From NCBI GenBank assembly GCA_016706565.1, contig JADJJI010000004.1:372001-436000 (forward strand): a DNA stretch of 64,000 nucleotides. The letters run 5' to 3'. Both the position numbers and the translations under genes were made by a program. The notes below the pieces were generated by a model that made no database searches, was not told the origin of the DNA, and worked only from the letters and a program-made list of their open reading frames with translations. Positions 7,328 through 15,386 of the stretch are shown here, one piece after another (the first letter of the stretch is position 1; each line of letters starts with the position of its first letter). The stretch comes from Piscinibacter sp. Lineage in GTDB: Bacteria; Pseudomonadota; Gammaproteobacteria; Burkholderiales; Burkholderiaceae_C.

Positions 7328-9235
7328 ATGAGCAACGCCACCACGCCGTCTTCCAGCCTGCTGGCCAACCTGCGCGGCGAACTGATGCGCCACGCGCCGT
7401 TCGCGCAGATGCAGCCGGACCAGGTCGACCGCTTCATCGCACAAGCGCAGCAGGCCTACTTCGCACCCGACGAGACGGTGCTCGCGCCGGAGTCCGGCGT
7501 CGTCGAGCACCTGCTCTACATCCGCCAGGGCAGCGTGACGGGGCGGCGCGGCCTGGCCGATCAGGCGGGCGGCTTCCAGTACGAGGCGGGTGATCTGTTC
7601 CCGGTGGGCGCGGTGATGGGCGCGCGTGCCGTCACCGCCACCTACCAGGCCGCGGAGGACACCTTCTGTCTGATGCTGCCGGTGGCGGCCGTGCAGGCAC
7701 TGGCGGCGCAGAGCGCGCCCTTCGCCGACTTCCTGAACCGGCGTGTCATGCAGTTCCTCGAGCTGTCGCGCCGCACGCTGCAGGCCGCATACGCTTCGCA
7801 GACGCTGGCCGAGCAGTCGCTCGAGGGGCCGCTGGGCTCGCTGCCGCGCAAGCCGCCGGTGTGCGTGGCGCCGCAGACGCCGCTCGCGCAGGCGCTGGCC
7901 ACCATGCACGAGCGGCGCATCGGCTCGGTGCTGGTGGCCGACTCCGACGGCGCGCCGCTGGGCATCCTGACGCGGCACGACATTCTCGGCCGCGTGACGC
8001 TGCCGCAGTTGCCGCTGGCCACGCCGATCGAGGCGGTGATGACGGCGCCGCTGCGCACGCTCACCGTGGCCGACACCGCGCAGGACGCGGCGCTGCTGAT
8101 GTCGCGCCACGGCATCCGGCACGTGCCCATCCTCGAGGGCGGGCGTGTCGTCAGCATCGTCTCCGAACGAGACCTGTTCGCGCTGCAGCGCCTGTCGCTC
8201 AAGCAGGTGAGCACGGCCATCCGAGCGGCGCCCGACGTGGCCACGCTGCGCCAGTCGGCCGCCGACATCCGGCGATTCGCACGCAGCCTGCTCGGCCAGG
8301 GTGTGCGCGCACGCCAGCTCACCGAGCTGATCAGCCACCTCAACGACCTGCTCGCCGAACGGCTGGTGACGCTGGTCGCGCAGCGGCGCGGCCTCGACCT
8401 GGCGCGCGCCTGCTGGCTGGCCTTCGGCTCCGAAGGGCGCGGCGAACAGACCATCTCCACCGACCAGGACAACGGCCTGGTGTTCGACAGCGAGCACCCC
8501 GATCGCGACCGGCCTGCGTGGCTCGAGTTCGCGCGCGAGGTCAACGAAGGGCTCGACCAGTGCGGCTACCCGCTGTGCAAGGGCAACGTGATGGCCAGCA
8601 ACCCCGATTGCTGCCTCACGCCGGCGGAGTGGCTGCAGCGCTTCGGGCACTGGATGGAGCACGGGGCGCCCGAAGACCTGCTCAAGGCCAGCATCTTCTT
8701 CGACCTGCGCGCGGTCGCCGGCCGCGAGGAACTCGCCGCGCCGCTGCGCGAGCTGCTCACGCAGCGGGCGCTGCAACTGCCGCGTTTCATGAAGCAGCTC
8801 GCCGACAACGCGCTGACGCACCGCGCACCGCTGAACTGGCGCGGCGCGATCGACGTGAAGGCGCTGGGCGGCCGCGAGGTGATCGACCTGAAGCTGCAGG
8901 GCACGGCGATCTTCGTCGACGTGGCGCGCCTGTACGGGCTGGCGCACGGCGTGGCCGCCACCGGCACGCGGGCGCGGCTCGAGGCGGTGGGCCGGGCGCT
9001 CGCGCTCGAGCCGCAGGAGAGCGAATCCTGGGTCGGCGCCTTCGAGTTCCTGCAATTGCTGCGGCTGCAGGTACAGCTCGACGCCGGCAGCCGCGAGGCC
9101 GTGAGCGCCCCCGACGGCAACGCCAACCTGGTCGACGTGGCCGCGCTGAACGACATCGACCGCCGCATGCTCAAGGAAAGCCTGCGCATCGCGCGGCGCC
9201 TGCAGCAGCGCATGGAACTGGACTACCAGCGATGA
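7328..9235 (+). CDS. cNMP-binding/CBS/DUF294 putative nucleotidyltransferase
   Basis: A 635-residue soluble signalling protein with four parts in order: a cyclic-nucleotide-binding-like domain (about 15-135), two CBS domains (about 170-290), a DUF294 nucleotidyltransferase domain with GSEGRGEQTISTDQDNG (about 370-390), and a DUF294 C-terminal substrate-binding domain. The GS...TDxD pattern is the catalytic core seen in GlnD/GlnE-like nucleotidyltransferases. Genes of this family commonly accompany VC_2705-type symporters and a DnaQ-like exonuclease, and both are present here. Its stop overlaps the exonuclease start. The modified target is unknown. Confidence 0.88.
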   Translation: MSNATTPSSSLLANLRGELMRHAPFAQMQPDQVDRFIAQAQQAYFAPDETVLAPESGVVEHLLYIRQGSVTGRRGLADQAGGFQYEAGDLFPVGAVMGARAVTATYQAAEDTFCLMLPVAAVQALAAQSAPFADFLNRRVMQFLELSRRTLQAAYASQTLAEQSLEGPLGSLPRKPPVCVAPQTPLAQALATMHERRIGSVLVADSDGAPLGILTRHDILGRVTLPQLPLATPIEAVMTAPLRTLTVADTAQDAALLMSRHGIRHVPILEGGRVVSIVSERDLFALQRLSLKQVSTAIRAAPDVATLRQSAADIRRFARSLLGQGVRARQLTELISHLNDLLAERLVTLVAQRRGLDLARACWLAFGSEGRGEQTISTDQDNGLVFDSEHPDRDRPAWLEFAREVNEGLDQCGYPLCKGNVMASNPDCCLTPAEWLQRFGHWMEHGAPEDLLKASIFFDLRAVAGREELAAPLRELLTQRALQLPRFMKQLADNALTHRAPLNWRGAIDVKALGGREVIDLKLQGTAIFVDVARLYGLAHGVAATGTRARLEAVGRALALEPQESESWVGAFEFLQLLRLQVQLDAGSREAVSAPDGNANLVDVAALNDIDRRMLKESLRIARRLQQRMELDYQR

Positions 9236-9870
9236 TGGGCTGGTTCTCGCGGCGTGGTGCGGCGGCGGCCGACGAGGGGCGCTGGGTGGTGCTCGACGTC
9301 GAGTCCAGCGGGCTGGATGCCTCGCGTGACCGCCTGCTCGCCATTGCCGCCATCGCCTTGCGCCGTGGCGCCGGCGCGCCGCGCATCACGCTGGGCGACA
9401 GTTTCGAGGTGGTGCTGCGCCACGAGGCCGCGCCGGTGGACAAGGCCAACATCCTGCTGCACGGCATCGGTGTGGGCGCGCAGGGCCAGGGCGTGGAAGC
9501 CGCGCAGGCGCTGGCCGAATTCGAGCGCTGGGTGGGCGCGTCGCCGCTGATCGGCTTTCACGTCGCCTTCGACGAGACGCTGATCCAGCGTTCAATGCGC
9601 GCCGCGCTGGGCCGGCGACTGGCGAACCCGTGGATCGACCTGGCCGATGTCGCGCAGGTGGTGCGGCCCGACGTGTCGGGCCGGTCTCTGGACGACTGGA
9701 TGGCGGCGCTCGGCGTGCAATGCGCGGTGCGTCACCAGGCTGCTGCCGACACGCTGGCCACGGCCGAGCTGCTGCTCAAGCTGTGGCCTAAGGTGCTCGA
9801 CCAGCGCGAGGGGGACGATTGGCACGCCTTGTCGCGCCTGGCGGCGCAGCGGCGCTGGCTGCCGCGCTGA
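9232..9870 (+). CDS. DEDDh 3'-5' exonuclease (DnaQ-like)
   Basis: A 212-residue exonuclease domain protein. All three Exo motifs are visible: VVLDVESSGLD (D and E metal ligands), IGFHVAFDETLI, and RHQAAADTLAT with the His-x4-Asp spacing of the DEDDh class. The gene starts within the end of the DUF294 gene (ATGA), with a second in-frame ATG at 9235. Length and neighbour match the exonuclease usually paired with DUF294 proteins rather than polymerase III epsilon. The substrate is unknown. Confidence 0.85.
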   Translation: MMGWFSRRGAAAADEGRWVVLDVESSGLDASRDRLLAIAAIALRRGAGAPRITLGDSFEVVLRHEAAPVDKANILLHGIGVGAQGQGVEAAQALAEFERWVGASPLIGFHVAFDETLIQRSMRAALGRRLANPWIDLADVAQVVRPDVSGRSLDDWMAALGVQCAVRHQAAADTLATAELLLKLWPKVLDQREGDDWHALSRLAAQRRWLPR

Positions 9871-9875
9871 CCCGC

Positions 9876-10367
9876 TCAGCCCTGCAGGTTGCTCAGGAAC
9901 TTGCCCGCGAACTGGGCTGCCGCGCCGCCGCCGCGCGCATTGGCGATGTAGGCCACGGCCCGCTCCAGCGCGACACGCAACTGGTCGGCGTCGGTCGCAC
10001 GTTCCATCCGAAGGGCCAGGGTCTCGGCCTCCGGTCCGAGCAGGTCGTTGATGGCGCGCACGGCGTCACGGCGGGTGGCCTCGAACTCGACGACGGCCAT
10101 GCCCGAGGCCGGCGCAGGGGCCGCAACCGGTGGGGCCGCCGCCGTTTCCCGGGCGGGCGCGGCCTTGGTGGCCACCACCTCGATCAGCCCCGCTTCCAGC
10201 AGGGCCTGCAGCGTTTCGTCGGCCTGCTGCACGAGCTTGCCGAGTTCAGCCACGCTGCGTTTGCCATCGACGAGGATCAGCGTCGAGCGCGCGCGGGGTG
10301 ACAACCTGCGAGCCCGGGTCTCGATCTCGTTCTGGCCGTCTGCGGTCTTGGAGTAGATGGTCGCCAT
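9876..10367 (-). CDS. Conserved hypothetical protein with winged-helix-like N-terminus
   Basis: A 163-residue protein. Residues 1-68 look like a compact helical domain with a winged-helix pattern (RSTLILVDGKRSVAELGKLVQQADETLQALLEAGLIEVV). An Ala/Pro linker (about 69-88) follows, then a helical C-terminal domain (about 90-163). I do not recognise a named family. It runs convergent to the exonuclease with a 5-base gap. A role as a small regulator is only a guess from the N-terminal fold. Confidence 0.6.
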   Translation of the reverse strand: MATIYSKTADGQNEIETRARRLSPRARSTLILVDGKRSVAELGKLVQQADETLQALLEAGLIEVVATKAAPARETAAAPPVAAPAPASGMAVVEFEATRRDAVRAINDLLGPEAETLALRMERATDADQLRVALERAVAYIANARGGGAAAQFAGKFLSNLQG

Positions 10368-10497
10368 AGGACAGGGCGCATGTTACAGAAAACTGACCCC
10401 GGGCTGACGCAGAAACGCGTCATCGCCCATCATCTGCGTGTCGTGTGGCACATCTCGCGGCGCCTTGGGATGGCGTCGGCTGGCGGGCGGGAGGCCG

Positions 10498-10878
10498 TCA
10501 GAGGTCGATCGGCCACTGGTGGCCGCATTTGCGGCAACGCACCTGCAGGCGATTGGCAGCCACGTTCTCGTCGATCAGCTCCAGGCGTGCGTAGGTGTCG
10601 CAGCGGGCGCAGGTCGCCTGGTTGGCGACGAACTCGGCGTGGTTGAGCAGGTAGAGGTAGCGGCGCAGGGACAGCAGCCCGATGGCGGCGCTGGCCAGCG
10701 CGGCGGCGAGCACCTGCAGCTGATCCGCCAGCGCCGCCCGCGGGCTGTAGGCCTCGGCGCAACCGAGCAAGCCCAGGGTGGCGAGCAAGAGCAGCACCAG
10801 GTTGGCATGGCTTTGCAGCAATTCCCGCTCGTACCACTTGCGGAAACCGATGCGACGGATCGTCTTGCCTGCACTCAT
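10498..10878 (-). CDS. Membrane protein with C-terminal zinc ribbon
   Basis: A 126-residue protein. Two hydrophobic stretches (about 26-42 and 52-78) are followed by a four-cysteine zinc ribbon at the C-terminus (CARCDTY and CRKCGHQW). I start it at the ATG complementary to 10876-10878, because the frame upstream belongs to another frame of the hydrolase gene. It probably anchors a zinc-binding cytoplasmic tail at the membrane. Function is unknown. It is in the same direction as the hydrolase upstream, 80 bases away. Confidence 0.65.
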   Translation of the reverse strand: MSAGKTIRRIGFRKWYERELLQSHANLVLLLLATLGLLGCAEAYSPRAALADQLQVLAAALASAAIGLLSLRRYLYLLNHAEFVANQATCARCDTYARLELIDENVAANRLQVRCRKCGHQWPIDL

Positions 10879-10958
10879 AGCGACCACTCCGCTGGCGGGC
10901 CGTGATGCGTGGCCGCTGCGGCCATCTTCGCACGCGCGGCGGGTTGCTGCAGGCGCGC

Positions 10959-11879
10959 TCAGTCCAGGAAGGCTTCGATCCGTCGAGCCAGCGCCTCGGG
11001 CTGGTCGTGGTGCAGCATGTGGCCGGCCGGCGAGAGGCGGTGCCGCTCGACCTGCGCCACCGCAGCCAGCCGCTCGTCGAACTCGCTGCGCGGGTAGCGG
11101 TGGCCCCACCATTTCTCGATGTCGGTGCGGTCGCCGTCCACCCACAGCAACGCCGCACGGATCTGCTTCCAGCAGGCCAGCACCTCGTCGACGCGGTAGA
11201 GCATCGGATTGGTGCGCTTGTGGGCAGGGTCGCCCAGAATCTCCCACTGCCCGTCGGCCGCCTGGCGCGACCAGTGCGGCGCCAGCCAGGCCGCCTTGTC
11301 TTCCGGCAGCAGCGGGTTGGTCTTGCGCAGCCGTGCGGCGACCTCGGCCACGCTGGCGTAGCGGCGCAGTTCGGCGGGCTCGCGCAGCTCGTCGAGCCAC
11401 TGCCGGTACCGCTTGGGCGCTTGCGCCGGCATGGTCTGCGGCATGCCGAAACCTTCGAGATTGATCAGCCGGCGGATTCGTTCGGGCCGCACGCCGGCGT
11501 AGATCATCACCACGTTGCCGCCCATGCTGTGGCCGAGCAGGTCGACCGGCTGCGCGGCCAGGCCGAGCTCCGGGTGCGCGAGCAGCGCGTCCAGATCGCC
11601 CAGGTAGTCGGGGAACCAGTAGCTGTCGCCGCCGCCGTTGTCGCTCAGGCCGAAGCCGCGCCAGTCCGCAGCGACCACGTAGCGCTCGCCGGCCAGCGCA
11701 TCGACCATGAACTGGAACGAGGCCGCCACGTCCATCCAGCCGTGCAGCAGCACCAGCGGCGGCCGATCGGGCGTGGCGAGCGCCGGGTCGCCCCAGGCGA
11801 GCAGGTGGTAGCGCAGGCCGCGCACGGTGACGAACAGGCTGCGCGCCGGGCGGCGCGCGACGTAGACGGGTGAGCTCAT
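10959..11879 (-). CDS. Alpha/beta hydrolase
   Basis: A 306-residue alpha/beta hydrolase. The oxyanion region (LVLLHGWMDVAASF), nucleophile elbow (LLGHSMGGNVV), acid (LLWVDGDRTD) and catalytic His (SPAGHMLHHDQP) are all present. The ATG at 11879 gives a start shortly before RSLFVTVRGLRYH, the usual N-terminal strand. The 81-bp gap to the divergent acetyltransferase gene must hold promoters for both. Substrate cannot be inferred; esterase, lactonase and haloalkane dehalogenase-like activities are all possible. Confidence 0.85.
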   Translation of the reverse strand: MSSPVYVARRPARSLFVTVRGLRYHLLAWGDPALATPDRPPLVLLHGWMDVAASFQFMVDALAGERYVVAADWRGFGLSDNGGGDSYWFPDYLGDLDALLAHPELGLAAQPVDLLGHSMGGNVVMIYAGVRPERIRRLINLEGFGMPQTMPAQAPKRYRQWLDELREPAELRRYASVAEVAARLRKTNPLLPEDKAAWLAPHWSRQAADGQWEILGDPAHKRTNPMLYRVDEVLACWKQIRAALLWVDGDRTDIEKWWGHRYPRSEFDERLAAVAQVERHRLSPAGHMLHHDQPEALARRIEAFLD

Positions 11880-11960
11880 GCAACGGACTCTAGTGGCATT
11901 CGACGACGCTCGCTGTCGATGGCGGGACAGCGCCGTCCGACTCCATGGACAATGGCGCGC

Positions 11961-12449
11961 ATGAGCGCTTCCCCCCCTTTCACCCTGCGCGCCGCCGAGC
12001 TGCGCGATGTCGATGCCATCGTCGGCCTGATCCGCGAGCTGGCCGAGTTCGAGCAGCTCACCCACTTGCTGCAGGTGACGCCGCAGACGCTGCGCCCGCA
12101 CCTGTTCGGCGACAAGCCGGTGGTCGAGGCGCTGGTGGCCGAGGCCGATGCCCGTGTGGTCGGCTTCGCGCTGTTCTTCACCAATTTCTCCACCTTCCTC
12201 TCGCGCCCTGGGCTGTACCTCGAAGACCTGTACGTGCAGCCGGCGCAGCGCGGCAGCGGCATCGGCCAGGCGCTGCTGGCGCGGCTGGGCACGATCGCGC
12301 TGCAGCGCGGCTACGGCCGCTTCGAGTGGAGCGTGCTCGACTGGAACGAGAACGCGATCCGCTTCTACGAGAAGATGGGCGCCACGGTGATGCCCGACTG
12401 GCGCATCTGCCGGATCGCAGGCGACGAGCTGAAGCGCTTCGGTGCTTGA
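11961..12449 (+). CDS. GNAT family N-acetyltransferase (SAT-like)
   Basis: A 162-residue GNAT enzyme. The acetyl-CoA motif A is LYLEDLYVQPAQRGSGIGQALLARL, and the family signature WSVLDWNENAIRFYEKMGA follows. It resembles diamine/spermidine N-acetyltransferase homologues, whose bacterial members also acetylate thialysine-like amines. I chose ATG 11961; ATG 11952 in the same frame is an alternative. It is followed after 41 bases by an acyl-CoA synthetase gene. Regulation of that enzyme by lysine acetylation is conceivable but unsupported by sequence. Confidence 0.85.
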   Translation: MSASPPFTLRAAELRDVDAIVGLIRELAEFEQLTHLLQVTPQTLRPHLFGDKPVVEALVAEADARVVGFALFFTNFSTFLSRPGLYLEDLYVQPAQRGSGIGQALLARLGTIALQRGYGRFEWSVLDWNENAIRFYEKMGATVMPDWRICRIAGDELKRFGA

Positions 12450-12490
12450 CCCGATGGGCCGCCCGCCGCGGCACCCGTAAGCTCGGCTGC

Positions 12491-14152
12491 ATGGATCACC
12501 ACGCCGCCCTGCACGCCGGCTTCCGCTGGCAGGTGCCCGAGTTCTTCAACATCGCCGAGGTCTGCTGCGCGCGCTGGGCGCGCGACACGCCGGCCGCTGT
12601 GGCGATCCGCTACGAGCATGAGGACGGCCGGGCCGCACAGTTCACCTACGCCGACCTGCAGGCCAACGCCAATCGCCTGGCCCACGCGCTGAAGCGCCTG
12701 GGCGTGCGGCGCGGCGAGCGCGTCGCGGTGGTGATGCCGCAGCGCTTCGAGACGGCGGTGGCCAACATGGCCATCTTCCAGCTCGGCGCGGTGGCCATGC
12801 CGCTGTCGATGCTGTTCGGCCCCGACGCGCTGGAATACCGGCTGCAGCACAGCGAGGCGGTCCTGGCCATCGTCGACGAGAGCGCCGTCGCCAACCTGCG
12901 CTCCGCGCGGCCCCAGTGCCCGACGGTGCGCCACGTCGTCGCGGTCGGCGATGCGGCCGGCCAAGGCGACATCGACTGGGATGCGGCACTCGCCGCCGAA
13001 CGCGCCGAATTCACCGCGGTGCGCACGAAGGCCGACGAGGCCGCGGTGCTCATCTACACCAGCGGCACCACCGGTCCGCCGAAAGGCGCACTGATCCCGC
13101 ACCGCGCGCTGATCGGCAACCTCAGCGGCTTCGTCTGCAGCCAGAACTGGTTTCCCCAGGACGATGCGGTGTTCTGGTCTCCGGCGGACTGGGCGTGGAC
13201 GGGCGGGCTGATGGACGCCCTGCTGCCCACGCTCTACTTCGGCCGCGAGATCGTCGCCTACCAGGGCCGCTTCGGCGCCGAGCGCGCGCTCGAGCTGATG
13301 GCGCGCCATGGCGTGACGCACACCTTCCTGTTCCCCACCGCGCTGAAGGCGATGATGAAGGCCGTGCCGCGGCCGCGCGAGCAGCACGCGCTGAAGCTGC
13401 GCGCCATCATGAGCGCCGGCGAGGCGGTGGGCGACACGGTGTTCGCCTGGTGCCGCGACGCGCTGGGCGTGGTCGTCAACGAGATGTTCGGCCAGACCGA
13501 GATCAACTACATCGTCGGCAACTGCGCGATCCGATGGCCGGCGCGGCCGGGCAGCATGGGCCGCGCCTACCCCGGCCACCGCATCGCCGTGCTCGACGAC
13601 GATGGCCGCGAATGCCCACGCGGCACGCCGGGCGACGTGGCGGTGCACCGGCGCGATGTGCATGGCCACCCTGACCCGGTGTTCTTCCTCGGCTACTGGA
13701 AGAACGACGAGGCCACGCGCGCCAAGTTCACCGGCGACCCCGACGACTCGTGGTGCCGCACCGGCGACACCGCGGTGATGGATGCCGACGGCTACCTCTG
13801 GTACCAGGGCCGCAGCGACGACGTGTTCAAGGCAGCAGGCTATCGGATCGGGCCGAGCGAGGTGGAGAACTGCCTTGTCAAACACCCGGCGGTGGCCAAC
13901 GCGGCGGTGATCCCCAAGCCCGACCGCGAGCGCGGCGCGCTGGTCAAGGCCTTCGTCGTGCTGGCGCCCGGTTTCGAAGGCAACGCGGCGCTGGTCGAGG
14001 AGCTGCAGCGCCACGTGCGCGGCAAGCTCGCGCCCTACGAGTACCCGAAGGAGATCGAGTTCATCGCCGCGCTGCCGATGACGACCACCGGCAAGGTGCA
14101 GCGCAAGGTGCTGCGCCTGCAGGAAGAGGCGCGCGCGAAAGCCTCGCCCTGA
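12491..14152 (+). CDS. AMP-dependent acyl-CoA synthetase (medium-chain/acetyl type)
   Basis: A 553-residue ANL-superfamily ligase that activates a carboxylic acid to its CoA thioester via an acyl-adenylate. Visible core motifs are A3 (YTSGTTGPPKGA), A5 (MFGQTEINY), A7 (SWCRTGDTAVMD), A8 (YRIGPSEVENCLVKHPAV) and the A10 lysine (TTTGKVQRKVLR). The overall sequence is like the AcsM/medium-chain subgroup rather than true Acs, and is shorter than Acs. The transglutaminase-like and thioesterase genes follow in the same direction. The acid substrate is undetermined. Confidence 0.87.
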   Translation: MDHHAALHAGFRWQVPEFFNIAEVCCARWARDTPAAVAIRYEHEDGRAAQFTYADLQANANRLAHALKRLGVRRGERVAVVMPQRFETAVANMAIFQLGAVAMPLSMLFGPDALEYRLQHSEAVLAIVDESAVANLRSARPQCPTVRHVVAVGDAAGQGDIDWDAALAAERAEFTAVRTKADEAAVLIYTSGTTGPPKGALIPHRALIGNLSGFVCSQNWFPQDDAVFWSPADWAWTGGLMDALLPTLYFGREIVAYQGRFGAERALELMARHGVTHTFLFPTALKAMMKAVPRPREQHALKLRAIMSAGEAVGDTVFAWCRDALGVVVNEMFGQTEINYIVGNCAIRWPARPGSMGRAYPGHRIAVLDDDGRECPRGTPGDVAVHRRDVHGHPDPVFFLGYWKNDEATRAKFTGDPDDSWCRTGDTAVMDADGYLWYQGRSDDVFKAAGYRIGPSEVENCLVKHPAVANAAVIPKPDRERGALVKAFVVLAPGFEGNAALVEELQRHVRGKLAPYEYPKEIEFIAALPMTTTGKVQRKVLRLQEEARAKASP

Positions 14153-14205
14153 GCGATTGCGCCTGCGCGACAGCAGCGTCGCCGCAGTCGCGGCACACTG
14201 TGCCC

Positions 14206-14889
14206 ATGGATCCCTTGCCGCCCGACGCCGCCGCACTCGCCCCCACCACGCTGATCGACAGCGACCACCCGGCGGTGGTCGCCTTCGCCCGGCAGCACGC
14301 CGTCGGCGCCGATGTGCGCGAACGCGCCGTCGCGCTCACGCTCGCCGTGCGCGACCGCTTCCGCTACGACCCCTACCGCATCGACCTGTCGACGCAGGGC
14401 ATGCGCGCGAGCTCGGTGATTGCGCAGGGCTACGGCTGGTGCGTGCCGAAGGCGGCGCTGCTCGCCGCCGCAGCGCGCGCCGCCGGCATCCCGGCGCGCG
14501 TGGGATATGCCGACGTGCGCAACCACCTGAGCACCGAGCGGCTGCGCCGCACGCTGCAGACCGACGTGTTCGTCTGGCACGGCTACACCGACCTGTGGAT
14601 CGACGGCGCCTGGCGCAAGGCCACGCCGGCCTTCAACATCGAACTCTGCGAGCGTTTCGGGTTGCTGCCGCTGGATTTCGACGGCCACGCCGACTCGATC
14701 TACCACCCCTTCGACAAGGCCGGCAACCGCCACATGGAGTACGTGAACCAGCACGGCGCCTTCGACGACATGCCGCTGGCGCGCATCGTCGAAGCCTTTG
14801 CGGCCACCTACCCGGCGCTGCAGGCCGAGACGGCGCAGATGCGTGCGGCCGACTTCGAGGCCGACGTGAAGCGCGAGGTGCAGCGATGA
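14206..14889 (+). CDS. Transglutaminase-like cysteine protease-fold protein
   Basis: A 227-residue protein with a transglutaminase core. The nucleophile Cys is in GYGWCVPKAALLAAAARAAG, followed by IPARVGYADVRNH, the His in VWHGYTDLWIDGAW and an Asp-containing strand. No signal peptide is seen, so it is probably cytoplasmic. Its stop overlaps the thioesterase start (ATGA at 14886), so the two are coupled. Members of this family are often annotated only by fold; the reaction is unknown. Confidence 0.8.
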   Translation: MDPLPPDAAALAPTTLIDSDHPAVVAFARQHAVGADVRERAVALTLAVRDRFRYDPYRIDLSTQGMRASSVIAQGYGWCVPKAALLAAAARAAGIPARVGYADVRNHLSTERLRRTLQTDVFVWHGYTDLWIDGAWRKATPAFNIELCERFGLLPLDFDGHADSIYHPFDKAGNRHMEYVNQHGAFDDMPLARIVEAFAATYPALQAETAQMRAADFEADVKREVQR

Positions 14890-15332
14890 ACACGCCGGCC
14901 GTGCCCGAGGGCTTCACGCGGCAGACCATCGGCGGCGAGTTCATCGTCGCCAACGGGCCGCTGTACGAGCGTTTCGATGCCGGCGTCTATCGCCTGGGCT
15001 TCCGTGTCGAGGCGCGTCACTGCAACACGATGGGCATCTGCCACGGCGGCATGATGGCCACCTTCTGCGACATGCTGCTGCCGATCACGGCGTTCTACGC
15101 CACGCCGGCGCTGCACGGCCGCTTCCTGCCCACCGTGAGCCTGCAGATCGACTACCTCGCGCCGGCGCCCAAGGGCGCATGGGTCGAGGGCCAGGCCCAG
15201 GTGCTGCGCACCACGCGCTCGCTGGTCTTCGCACAGGGCCTCGTCACGGCCGACGGCCAGACGGTCGCGCGTGTCAGCGGCGTGTTCAAGATCGGCGCGG
15301 CGCGCGTGGACGCGGCCGACGCCGCGGGCTGA
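14886..15332 (+). CDS. PaaI-family hotdog thioesterase
   Basis: A 148-residue hotdog-fold protein. The signature is HCNTMGICHGGMMATFCDMLLP, with the His-Gly-Gly turn at the start of the hotdog helix. VSLQIDYLAPAPKGAWVEGQAQ follows, typical of PaaI-like acyl-CoA thioesterases. The start codon overlaps the stop of the transglutaminase-like gene. With the acyl-CoA synthetase two genes upstream it suggests acyl-CoA turnover, but the acyl group is unknown. Confidence 0.85.
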   Translation: MNTPAVPEGFTRQTIGGEFIVANGPLYERFDAGVYRLGFRVEARHCNTMGICHGGMMATFCDMLLPITAFYATPALHGRFLPTVSLQIDYLAPAPKGAWVEGQAQVLRTTRSLVFAQGLVTADGQTVARVSGVFKIGAARVDAADAAG

Positions 15333-15344
15333 GCGGCGCGGCGC

Positions 15345-15364
15345 ATCCTGATGCGGCCCTGATG
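15345..15364. promoter_or_regulatory. Direct repeats CCTGATGCG, candidate OmpR-family operator
   Basis: The 9-mer CCTGATGCG occurs at 15345-15353 and 15356-15364, an 11-bp period. Regulators of the OmpR/KdpE class bind direct repeats one helical turn apart. The pair lies 22 bases before the start of the KdpD-like kinase gene, so autoregulation by the KdpE-like partner is plausible. Confidence 0.55.
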
Positions 15365-15386
15365 CGCGGGCTGCTACCGTGTGGGC